From assembly GCF_010731795.1 (NCBI RefSeq), contig NZ_AP022591.1:3720001-3784000 (forward strand): a DNA stretch of 64,000 bases, in the 5' to 3' direction. Within the stretch, counting starts at the first letter, position 1. Each line of letters begins with the position of its first letter. The translations under genes and the position numbers were made by a program. This DNA is from Mycolicibacterium celeriflavum (GTDB taxonomy: Bacteria; Actinomycetota; Actinomycetes; Mycobacteriales; Mycobacteriaceae). The notes beneath the pieces were generated by a model. That model did not search any database. It saw only the letters and a program-made list of their open reading frames with translations, and was not told the DNA's origin. Positions 57,238 to 64,000 of this stretch are shown in pieces.

Positions 57238-57885
57238 GTGCGTACCTCGACTCGTTGGACCGTCGTGGTCCTTGTGGTCATGGTGGCGCTCGGGTGGGCC
57301 CTGTGGGCGCAGATGGATGACGACGCCCCGTCGCCCGAGTTGCCGTCGCAGACCGACGCGCGGGACCGCCGCGACGCCGACACGGCCGAGGCGCTGGCCG
57401 GACCGCGGGCACGAGCCGACCTTGCACCGTGTCCTGCGTCGGGCGCGGGCCCGGGGCCCGCAGCCCTGCGCGGCATCACGCTGGAGTGCGCCGGCAACGG
57501 GACGCCGGTCGACGTCGCCAAGGCGGTCGCCGGCCGCGTCGTCGTGCTCAACCTCTGGGCGTACTGGTGCGCGCCCTGTACTGAGGAACTGCCGGCGATG
57601 GCCGAATATCAACGCCGGATGGGTTCGGCGGTGACCGTACTGACGGTGCACCAGGACGAGAACGAAACCGCGGCGCTGCTGCGACTGGCCGACCTCGGCG
57701 TCCGGTTGCCCACGCTGCAGGACGGCAGGCGGCTGATCGCCGCCGCGTTGCAGGTGCCCAACGTCATGCCCGCAACCGTGGTGCTGCGCGCGGACGGTAG
57801 CGTTGCCGACGTCCTGCCGCGCTCGTTCACCAGTGCCGACGAGATCGCCGCAGCGGTGAACTCACAGATTGGAGCAGCGCGGTGA
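57238..57885 (+). CDS. Membrane-anchored thioredoxin-like (TlpA-type) protein, Rv3673c orthologue
   Basis: A 215-residue thioredoxin-fold protein. An N-terminal signal anchor (about 8-24, Val-Val-Val-Leu-Val-Val-Met-Val-Ala-Leu) places it outside the membrane. The active site is Trp-Ala-Tyr-Trp-Cys-Ala-Pro-Cys, with the cis-Pro region near Met-Pro-Ala-Thr. An added Cys pair (Ala-Pro-Cys-Pro and Leu-Glu-Cys-Ala) precedes the domain. Likely a disulfide reductase for envelope proteins. GTG start 11 bases after nth; overlaps the NUDIX gene by four bases. Confidence 0.9.
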   Translation: MRTSTRWTVVVLVVMVALGWALWAQMDDDAPSPELPSQTDARDRRDADTAEALAGPRARADLAPCPASGAGPGPAALRGITLECAGNGTPVDVAKAVAGRVVVLNLWAYWCAPCTEELPAMAEYQRRMGSAVTVLTVHQDENETAALLRLADLGVRLPTLQDGRRLIAAALQVPNVMPATVVLRADGSVADVLPRSFTSADEIAAAVNSQIGAAR

Positions 57886-58658
57886 GTTGGGTCAACGAGG
57901 GCAGCGGGCTGACCCCCGACGCCGCCCCACCGTGGCTCAAACCGCTGTTGGACAACGCCGCCGACGTCAAGCAGGTCTTCCGCCGTCGGGTGCCGCCCGA
58001 ACTGCTCGCCATGGTCACCAGCGAAGGAAAGCCCGCGCAGGCCGACGCGCGCGAAGCGGCGGTGCTGGTGCTGTTCTCCGGCCCGGCCGACACGCCGACC
58101 GGCGGCCTGCCCGACGACGCCGACCTGCTGGTCACCGTGCGCGCCGCGACCCTGCGCCACCACGCCGGCCAGGCCGCCTTCCCGGGCGGTGCGTTCGAGG
58201 CCGGCGACCACAGCCCGGTGCAGACCGCACTGCGGGAAGCCAACGAGGAGACCGGCATCGACGTCGGGCGGTTGCACCCGCTGGCCACCATGGAGCGGCT
58301 GTTCATCCCGCCGTCGGGCTTTCACGTCGTGCCCGTGCTGGCGTACTCGCCGGATCCGGGACCGGTGGCCGTCGTCGACCAGGCCGAGACCGCGCACGTC
58401 GCCCGCGTGCCGGTGCGGGCGTTCGTCAACCCGGAGAACCGGATCATGGTGTATCGCAGCGCCAACACCCGCCGGTATGCGGGTCCGGCGTTCCTGCTCA
58501 ACGAGATGCTGGTGTGGGGTTTCACCGGTCAGGTGATCTCGGCGATGCTCGATGTCGCGGGTTGGGCCCGGCCGTGGAACACCGACGACGTGCGCGAACT
58601 CGAGGACGCAATGGCGCTCGTCGGCGGCGACGCCGGTTACGGTGATGCACAACCATGA
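57882..58658 (+). CDS. NUDIX hydrolase, CoA-pyrophosphatase-like (Rv3672c orthologue)
   Basis: A 258-residue NUDIX protein. The Nudix box is Gly-x5-Glu-like: Gly-Gly-Ala-Phe-Glu-Ala-Gly then Arg-Glu-Ala-Asn-Glu-Glu-Thr-Gly near 118-125, preceded by a helix with His-His-Ala-Gly-Gln-Ala-Ala-Phe-Pro-Gly-Gly, the pattern of CoA/dephospho-CoA pyrophosphatases (NUDT7/8-like). The GTG overlaps the thioredoxin-like stop; its own stop overlaps the marP start. A housekeeping role in CoA turnover is likely. Confidence 0.9.
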   Translation: MSWVNEGSGLTPDAAPPWLKPLLDNAADVKQVFRRRVPPELLAMVTSEGKPAQADAREAAVLVLFSGPADTPTGGLPDDADLLVTVRAATLRHHAGQAAFPGGAFEAGDHSPVQTALREANEETGIDVGRLHPLATMERLFIPPSGFHVVPVLAYSPDPGPVAVVDQAETAHVARVPVRAFVNPENRIMVYRSANTRRYAGPAFLLNEMLVWGFTGQVISAMLDVAGWARPWNTDDVRELEDAMALVGGDAGYGDAQP

Positions 58659-59842
58659 CATCGTCACAGTGGGTGGACCTCGCGGTCCTCGCTATCGCTT
58701 TCGTCGCGGGCATCTCGGGCTGGCGCTCGGGTGCCCTCGGGTCGATGCTGTCGTTCCTCGGTGTGGTGCTCGGCGCCGTCGCTGGCGTCCTGCTGGCCCC
58801 TCACCTGGTCGAGCACATCGACGGCCCGCGCACCAAGCTGTTCGTGACGCTGTTCCTGATCCTCGCGCTGGTGGTCGTCGGGGAGATCGCTGGTGTCGTG
58901 CTGGGCCGCGCGGTGCGAAGCGCTATCCGCAACCGCACGTTGCGGGCGGTCGACTCGCTGGTCGGTGTGGCGATACAGATTGTCGCCGTGCTGGTGGCCG
59001 CGTGGATGCTGACGTACCCGCTGCAGACGTCCGACCAGCCCAACCTCGCCGCGGCGGTGCGTGGCTCGAAGGTGCTCAAAGAGGTCAACGACGCCGCGCC
59101 GGACTGGCTGCGCTCGGTGCCGACGCGCCTGTCTGCGCTGTTGGACACGTCGGGTCTGCCCGACGTGTTGCAACCGTTCGGCCGCACCCCGATCGTCGCC
59201 GTCGACGCGCCCGACGCCGCGCTCGCCGCGGACCCGGTGGTGGCCGCGACGCGGCCCAGCGTGGTGAAGATCCGCGGGGTGGCGCCCGGTTGCCAGAAGG
59301 TGCTGGAAGGCACCGGGTTCGTCGCCGCGACCAATCGCGTGATCTCGAACGCGCACGTGGTCGCCGGTTCGGAAAGCGTCACCGTCGAGGCCGACGGGCA
59401 GACCTACGACGCGTACGTCGTGTCGTACGACCCGCAGGCAGACATCTCGATCCTCGACGTGCCGGACCTCCCGGCGGCCCCGCTGCCGTTCGCCGACACC
59501 CCGGCCACCACGGGCACCGACGCAGTGGTGATGGGCTATCCCGGCGGCGGCAACTTCGTCGCCACGCCGGCGCGCGTCCGCGAGATCATCGAGCTCAGCG
59601 GTCCCGACATCTACCGCACCACCACGGTCGAGCGCGAGGTCTACACGATCAGGGGCACTGTGCGGCAGGGTAATTCAGGTGGGCCGATGATCGACCGGGA
59701 GGGCCGCGTACTGGGTGTGGTGTTCGGCGCGGCGGTCGACGACGCCGACACCGGTTTCGTGCTGACTACCAACGAGGTGTCCCACCAGCTCGCCAAGCTG
59801 AACAACAGCGAACGCGTGCCGACCGGCGAGTGCATCACCTAG
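58655..59842 (+). CDS. marP: Membrane-bound acid-resistance serine protease MarP
   Basis: A 395-residue protein with a CvpA-like domain of four membrane helices (about 5-165) and a periplasmic trypsin-like protease. The catalytic triad is His in Ser-Asn-Ala-His-Val-Val (near 230), Asp in Ala-Asp-Ile-Ser-Ile-Leu-Asp, and Ser in Gly-Asn-Ser-Gly-Gly-Pro near 343. Two Cys (Gly-Cys-Gln-Lys and the C-terminal Cys-Ile-Thr) could form the regulatory disulfide. M. tuberculosis Rv3671c keeps cytosolic pH in acid through RipA cleavage. The TAG stop shares CTAG with the convergent ephE stop. Confidence 0.95.
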   Translation: MTSSQWVDLAVLAIAFVAGISGWRSGALGSMLSFLGVVLGAVAGVLLAPHLVEHIDGPRTKLFVTLFLILALVVVGEIAGVVLGRAVRSAIRNRTLRAVDSLVGVAIQIVAVLVAAWMLTYPLQTSDQPNLAAAVRGSKVLKEVNDAAPDWLRSVPTRLSALLDTSGLPDVLQPFGRTPIVAVDAPDAALAADPVVAATRPSVVKIRGVAPGCQKVLEGTGFVAATNRVISNAHVVAGSESVTVEADGQTYDAYVVSYDPQADISILDVPDLPAAPLPFADTPATTGTDAVVMGYPGGGNFVATPARVREIIELSGPDIYRTTTVEREVYTIRGTVRQGNSGGPMIDREGRVLGVVFGAAVDDADTGFVLTTNEVSHQLAKLNNSERVPTGECIT

Positions 59843-60780
59843 CCGTAGACGTGTCTCAGGAAGCGTGACAGCTGCTCGGTGACCGGTCCCGGCGCCTCCT
59901 CGTGACCGAAATGCCCTGCGCCGGCGACGGATACGTACCGGCCGTGCGGCGCGTAGCGCTGTGTGCGGTACACGGGATCGGCCAGCACGTACGGGTCGGC
60001 GTCTCCGCGCAGGTGCAGCACTGGCACGTTGATCGGGCGCTTCATCGATCGCATGAATCGGCGGCCTTCGCCACGCAACTGGCTGCGTACCGCCCAGCGC
60101 TGATATTCCAGCGCAGAGTGTGCGGCGCCCGGAATCTGGATCGCTCGGCGCATGTGCGCGATGGTCTGCGAGAAGTCCTCGGAGGCAACCCATTTGCTAC
60201 CCGCCCGGCTACGGATGAGGCGTTCCAGCTCCTCGGCGTTGTGCCGGGTGAGCGCGCGCTCGGGCCACATCGGCACCTGGTAGCGAAGCATCGACGGCAG
60301 CAGCGCCCGGCCCTGGTCGCGGCGCCGCAGGGCGGAGGCGCGCAGCGCCACCGGATGCGGTGAGCTGACCACCGCGATGGCGCGGACCGCGCGGGGATGC
60401 AGCACCGCGGTGGCCCAGCACACCAAGCCGCCGTCGGCGTGCCCGACCAGCGTCGCGGTGCTGTGGCCCAGCGCGCGCACCAACCCGGCGGTGTCGCCGG
60501 CCAGCGTCCAGCCGTCATAGCCCCGCGGTGGTTTGTCGCTGGCACCGTAGCCGCGCAGGTCGACGGCGACCACGCGCGCGCCGGTCAGCCCCCGGAGTTG
60601 GTGCCGCCAGGACCACCAGAACGAGCCGAATCCGTGCAGCAGAATCACCAGCGGCCGCTCGGTAGCCGGAGGGGCGTCGGACTCCGCTTCGACCACATGG
60701 AAGCGAATTCCGTTGGCGTGCACCTCGAGATGACGCCACGGCCCGTCGATGCGGACGACCGACGGAGCGGGTGGGGGCAC
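59839..60780 (-). CDS. ephE: Epoxide hydrolase-like alpha/beta hydrolase (EphE)
   Basis: A 313-residue alpha/beta hydrolase. Oxyanion motif His-Gly-Phe-Gly-Ser-Phe-Trp, nucleophile elbow Gly-His-Ala-Asp-Gly-Gly with Asp as nucleophile, which marks epoxide hydrolases or dehalogenases, and catalytic His in Gly-Ala-Gly-His-Phe-Gly-His. The acid Asp lies in Arg-Gly-Asp-Ala-Asp-Pro-Tyr. Matches Rv3670. The GTG at 60780 directly abuts the stop of the upstream membrane-protein gene, so the two are co-translated. Substrate unknown. Confidence 0.9.
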   Translation of the reverse strand: MPPPAPSVVRIDGPWRHLEVHANGIRFHVVEAESDAPPATERPLVILLHGFGSFWWSWRHQLRGLTGARVVAVDLRGYGASDKPPRGYDGWTLAGDTAGLVRALGHSTATLVGHADGGLVCWATAVLHPRAVRAIAVVSSPHPVALRASALRRRDQGRALLPSMLRYQVPMWPERALTRHNAEELERLIRSRAGSKWVASEDFSQTIAHMRRAIQIPGAAHSALEYQRWAVRSQLRGEGRRFMRSMKRPINVPVLHLRGDADPYVLADPVYRTQRYAPHGRYVSVAGAGHFGHEEAPGPVTEQLSRFLRHVYG

Positions 60781-61290
60781 TTACCAGCCCGACGGATCGG
60801 CCGTCGACGCCGGTTTCCCGTCACCCGCCGCGATCGCCTTGGCCTTGTCGTGGCCCGGCGTCAGCGCCTCGGGAATCTCCTTGACCGATTCGATGGTCTT
60901 CTGCGGGCCGCGGATGCGTCGCACCTTGAGATAGCCCAGCAACGCGAACACGGCGGTGACCACCACCATCAGCCCGAACACGATCAGATACGCCGCCCAC
61001 TTCACCAGCCACAGGTCGAGCAACTCGCCGAGGAAAAAGAAGAAAAAGAACGTCGAGTAGAACAGCACGACCAGCGCGAGGACGAAGAAGACGCTGCCGG
61101 TGAGACCCTTCTTGACGTCGCGGGTGATCTCGGCCTTCGCCAACTCCACCTCGGCTCGCACCAGCGTGGAAACCTGCGCGGTCGCATCCTTGACGAGGTC
61201 ACCGATGGATGGGTCCGCCTTCGGGGCGTGCGGGTCGACCAGCGGTATCGACGTGACGGTGGTCGGCGCGCCGTTCCTGCGATCGCTCAC
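60781..61290 (-). CDS. Actinobacterial holin-superfamily membrane protein (Rv3669 orthologue)
   Basis: A 169-residue protein. A polar helix rich in Ala/Glu/Lys (Val-Arg-Ala-Glu-Val-Glu-Leu-Ala-Lys-Ala-Glu, about 40-55) is followed by two membrane helices, the first with a run of seven Phe. This is the phage-holin-3-6-like family (PF07332 type) common in actinobacteria. The GTG at 61290 has GGAGGAA 6 bases upstream. Function unknown. Its stop abuts the ephE start. Confidence 0.88.
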   Translation of the reverse strand: MSDRRNGAPTTVTSIPLVDPHAPKADPSIGDLVKDATAQVSTLVRAEVELAKAEITRDVKKGLTGSVFFVLALVVLFYSTFFFFFFLGELLDLWLVKWAAYLIVFGLMVVVTAVFALLGYLKVRRIRGPQKTIESVKEIPEALTPGHDKAKAIAAGDGKPASTADPSGW

Positions 61291-61428
61291 GACAGTTCCT
61301 CCCGCAATCAGGTCTCGGTCGCGACTCATGTTGCCATGTGGCGTGCGCTGAAACGATGCCGGTCGGCGATAGACTGGCTGGATCCAAGGCAGGGCAGGTC
61401 GGGGCACGTCGATAGGGGAAATGTTCAC

Positions 61429-62148
61429 GTGAAGACCAGCGGCCTCCGCCTGAGCCGTCTCGCGGCGACCGTCGCCGTCGCTGTCGCCTTCGCCGCAGCC
61501 CTGCTCTCGACGCCCGCAGTCGCACGGGCCCAGGAGCGGGTTCCGCTCGGCGGTGGCTCAGGGCTGGTGGTCAACGGCGAGACGCTGTGCACACTCACCA
61601 CGATCGGCACCGACAGCCGCGGCAAACTCATCGGCTTCACCTCGGCGCACTGCGGAGGCCCGGGAGCCCAGGTCGCCGCCGAGAACGCCCAGGCGGCCGG
61701 GGTACTGGGCACGATGGTGGCGGGCAATGACGCGCTCGACTACGCGGTGATCGAGTTCGACCCGCAGAAGGTGCACCCGGTCAACAACGTCAACGGGTTC
61801 CAGATCGACGGGCTGGGCCCGGACCCGGCCGTCGGCGACGTCGCCTGCAAGCTCGGCCGCACGACCGGTTACTCGTGCGGTGTCACATGGGGCCCCGGCG
61901 ATGAGCCCGGCACGTTCATCAACCAGGTGTGCGGTCAGCCGGGCGACTCGGGTGCGCCGGTCACGGTCAACAACCGGCTGGTCGGCATGATCCACGGCGC
62001 CTTCTCCGAGGGACTGCCGACGTGCATCATCAAGTACATCCCGCTGCACACTCCCGCGGTGAACATGTCGTTCAACACCCAACTGGCCGACATCACGGCC
62101 AAGAACCGGCCCGGAACGGGATTCGTCCCGGTCGGCGCCGCCGGTTGA
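61429..62148 (+). CDS. Secreted trypsin-like serine protease (Rv3668c orthologue)
   Basis: A 239-residue exported protease. The signal peptide has a hydrophobic core of Ala/Val at about 10-28 and probable cleavage after Ala-Arg-Ala. The triad is His in Ser-Ala-His-Cys, Asp in Ala-Leu-Asp-Tyr-Ala-Val, and Ser in Gly-Asp-Ser-Gly-Ala-Pro. Cys pairs suit extracellular disulfides. The GTG at 61429 follows AGGGGA by 10 bases. Divergent from the holin-like gene; the target protein is unknown. Confidence 0.9.
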   Translation: MKTSGLRLSRLAATVAVAVAFAAALLSTPAVARAQERVPLGGGSGLVVNGETLCTLTTIGTDSRGKLIGFTSAHCGGPGAQVAAENAQAAGVLGTMVAGNDALDYAVIEFDPQKVHPVNNVNGFQIDGLGPDPAVGDVACKLGRTTGYSCGVTWGPGDEPGTFINQVCGQPGDSGAPVTVNNRLVGMIHGAFSEGLPTCIIKYIPLHTPAVNMSFNTQLADITAKNRPGTGFVPVGAAG

Positions 62149-62167
62149 CGGTGGTGCGGCGCGGCGC

Positions 62168-62212
62168 TAACGGGTTGATCGCCCGCAGCACGTACCGGTA
62201 ATCAACCCGTTA
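62168..62212. terminator. 12-bp perfect inverted repeat between convergent genes
   Basis: TAACGGGTTGAT (62168-62179) pairs perfectly with ATCAACCCGTTA (62201-62212) across 21 bases. It lies between the protease and acs stops. There is no T run. A bidirectional terminator is the simplest reading. Confidence 0.6.
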
Positions 62213-62237
62213 ATGAGTCATCCGGCGTTCGGCACGC

Positions 62238-64000
62238 CTACTTGCTGGCGCGGATCGCCTCGAACACGCTGGGATCCACCAGCGTTGACGTATCACCGAG
62301 TTCGCGGCCCTCGGCGACGTCGCGCAGCAACCGCCGCATGATCTTGCCGCTGCGGGTCTTCGGCAGTTCCGGCACGACGTGAATCTCCCTGGGCCGGGCG
62401 ATCTTTCCGATCTCCTTGGCCACCTGCTCGCGTAGTTCGGCGGTCATCTCGTCGTCGTCGCGGTGTTGGGCGTGTGACTCGAGGATGACGAACGCGCAGA
62501 TGCCTTGTCCGGTGGTCTCGTCGCTGGCGCCGACGACCGCGGCTTCGGCCACACCGGAGTGACCCACCAACGCCGATTCCACCTCTGTGGTCGAGATGCG
62601 GTGACCGGACACGTTCATCACGTCGTCGATGCGGCCGAGCAGCCAGATGGACCCGTCCGAGTCGACACGCGCGCCGTCTCCGGCGAAGTACCAGCCCTTC
62701 TCGGCGTACCGGGACCAGTAGGTCTCCTTGTAGCGTTCCGGGTCGCCCCAGATGCCGCGCAGCATCGCCGGCCACGGCTGGTCGAGCACCAGGTAGCCGG
62801 TGACGTGCTCGGCCTCGTCCGCGCCGGGAACCAGTTCGTTGCCCTCCTCGTCGACGATCATCGCCGAGATGCCCGGCAGCGGCTGCATCGCCGACCCGGG
62901 CTTGGCTGCGGTGACACCGGGCAGCGGAGAGATCATGATGGCGCCCGTCTCGGTCTGCCACCACGTATCGACAACCGGAGTTTTGTTGCCGCCGAATGTA
63001 TCCCGATACCAGCGCCACGCCTCCGGGTTGATCGGTTCGCCGACCGAGCCGAGCAGTCGCAGGCTGGACAGGTCATGAGCGTCGGGGATCTCGCGGCCCC
63101 ACTTCATGAACATCCTGATCAGCGTGGGCGCGGTGTAATAGATGGTGACGCCGTACTTTTCGATGATCTCGAAATGCCGGTGCTCATTCGGTGAGTTCGG
63201 CGTGCCCTCGTAGACCACCTGGGTGCACCCGTTCGACAGCGGGCCGTAGACGATGTATGTGTGTCCGGTGACCCAGCCGATATCCGCGGTGCACCAGTAG
63301 ACATCGGTCTCCGGCTTGATGTCGAAAACGTTGTAATGGGTGTACGACGCCTGGGTCAGGAAGCCACCAGAGGTGTGCACGATGCCCTTCGGCTTGCCGG
63401 TGGTGCCCGAGGTGTACAGCAGGAACAACGGATGCTCGGAGTCGAACGCCTCCGGCGTGTGCTCGGCTGACGCCTTGTCGACGATCTCGTGCCACCACAG
63501 GTCGCGACCGTCCGTCCACGGAATGTCAATTCCCGTGCGCCGCACCACCAGTACGTGCTCCACCGACTTCTGTCCTTCACAGGCCTCGTCGGCCGAGTCC
63601 TTGAGCGGCACCGCCTGCCCGCGCCGGTACTGCCCGTCGGTGGTGATCACCAGCTTCGCCGCGGCGTCCTCGATGCGGGCCTTCAGCGCAGACGCCGAGA
63701 AGCCGGCGAACACCACCGAATGGAGCACGCCCAACCGAGCGCAAGCCAGCATCGCCACGATCGCCTCGGGCACCATCGGCATGTAGATGGCGGCGCGGTC
63801 GCCGGCCACCAGGCCGAGGTCGGTCAGCGCATTGGCGGCTTTCGAGACCGCCGCCAGCAGTTCGGAATAGGTGATCTCGAGGCTGTCGCCGGGCTCCCCC
63901 TCCCAGCGGATCGCGACCCGGTCCCCGTTGCCCGCCTCGACGTGCCGGTCCACGCAGTTGTACGCGACGTTGAGCTTGCCCCCGACGAACCACTTGGCGA
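62238..64000 (-). CDS. acs: Acetyl-CoA synthetase, 5' end beyond window
   Basis: An AMP-forming acetate-CoA ligase; 587 codons are present and the N-terminus is cut by the window edge (the frame stays open through Trp-Phe-Val-Gly-Gly-Lys-Leu-Asn-Val-Ala). Motifs: P-loop Tyr-Thr-Ser-Gly-Thr-Thr-Gly-Lys-Pro-Lys-Gly, Asp-Thr-Trp-Trp-Gln-Thr-Glu-Thr-Gly (acetate specificity), Tyr-Phe-Ala-Gly-Asp-Gly-Ala, and the regulated Lys in Thr-Arg-Ser-Gly-Lys-Ile-Met-Arg-Arg. In mycobacteria this Lys is acetylated by a cAMP-dependent acetyltransferase, of interest with crp nearby. Orthologue of Rv3667. Confidence 0.96.
   Translation of the reverse strand, partial: AKWFVGGKLNVAYNCVDRHVEAGNGDRVAIRWEGEPGDSLEITYSELLAAVSKAANALTDLGLVAGDRAAIYMPMVPEAIVAMLACARLGVLHSVVFAGFSASALKARIEDAAAKLVITTDGQYRRGQAVPLKDSADEACEGQKSVEHVLVVRRTGIDIPWTDGRDLWWHEIVDKASAEHTPEAFDSEHPLFLLYTSGTTGKPKGIVHTSGGFLTQASYTHYNVFDIKPETDVYWCTADIGWVTGHTYIVYGPLSNGCTQVVYEGTPNSPNEHRHFEIIEKYGVTIYYTAPTLIRMFMKWGREIPDAHDLSSLRLLGSVGEPINPEAWRWYRDTFGGNKTPVVDTWWQTETGAIMISPLPGVTAAKPGSAMQPLPGISAMIVDEEGNELVPGADEAEHVTGYLVLDQPWPAMLRGIWGDPERYKETYWSRYAEKGWYFAGDGARVDSDGSIWLLGRIDDVMNVSGHRISTTEVESALVGHSGVAEAAVVGASDETTGQGICAFVILESHAQHRDDDEMTAELREQVAKEIGKIARPREIHVVPELPKTRSGKIMRRLLRDVAEGRELGDTSTLVDPSVFEAIRASK

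Noticed and set aside
60397..62148. 583-codon plus-strand frame containing the secreted protease
   Set aside because: The upstream part is antisense to ephE and the holin-like gene; the signal peptide and ribosome site place the real start at 61429.

Overview
The window is high-GC actinobacterial DNA, almost certainly from a fast-growing Mycobacterium/Mycolicibacterium. The right third (about 43.8-64 kb) keeps the gene order known from M. tuberculosis Rv3667-Rv3684: acs, a secreted serine protease, a holin-like membrane protein, ephE, marP, a NUDIX gene, a thioredoxin-like gene, nth, Rv3675, crp, an MBL-fold gene, a RidA-like gene, Rv3678A, the Rv3679/Rv3680 ATPase pair, whiB4, ponA2, a metallophosphoesterase and a cysteine-synthase-like gene. 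This part is conserved core. A tRNA-Pro(CGG) at 43767-43840 marks its edge.

The left two thirds are accessory. Positions 1-16 kb hold an oxidative catabolic region: an acyl-CoA carboxylase start, two acyl-CoA dehydrogenases, two SDRs, a ferritin-like diiron protein, three type I Baeyer-Villiger monooxygenases (BVMOs) and an HSL-type esterase, with three TetR regulators. The logic is hydroxylation, alcohol to ketone, ketone to ester or lactone, hydrolysis, then CoA-linked degradation. Two genes here are decayed: a P450 that has lost its heme cysteine, and a class III adenylate cyclase. Positions 16-19.3 kb carry an AtuA/TIGR03084/EchA operon suggestive of acyclic terpenoid or branched acyl-CoA breakdown. 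A type-B carboxylesterase follows. Positions 21.4-29 kb form a terminal-oxidation module: an AraC regulator diverging from ferredoxin, CYP153-type P450 and ferredoxin reductase, then SCP2, an AlkK-like acyl-CoA ligase and an NDMA-dependent alcohol dehydrogenase.

Positions 29.3-35.7 kb hold a translationally coupled BtrH_N-like/transglutaminase-like pair of unknown product, two hotdog thioesterases (one whose only well-placed start codon is ATC), an LLM oxidoreductase, a DUF6188-like protein, a KstR-like TetR with two matching operators of its own, and another TetR.

Positions 36.1-43.7 kb look like a small integrative element at the 3' end of tRNA-Pro: tyrosine integrase, MerR-type excisionase, replication ATPase, small hypotheticals, and as cargo a tight three-gene operon (TIGR04255-like protein, HTH protein, and a protein with a Ser-Gln-Thr-Cys-Asp-Ile motif) preceded by an 11-bp tandem repeat. 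This operon is the best candidate for an undescribed, possibly defence-related system. I could not find the left attachment site.

Several regulatory palindromes can be read directly: a GTAC-N5-GTAC pair at 12.8 kb, a 39-bp compound palindrome at 2.24 kb and a 17-bp perfect palindrome at 33.67 kb with a partner at 34.90 kb. Family assignments rest on motifs and remembered family sequences; no database search was possible.
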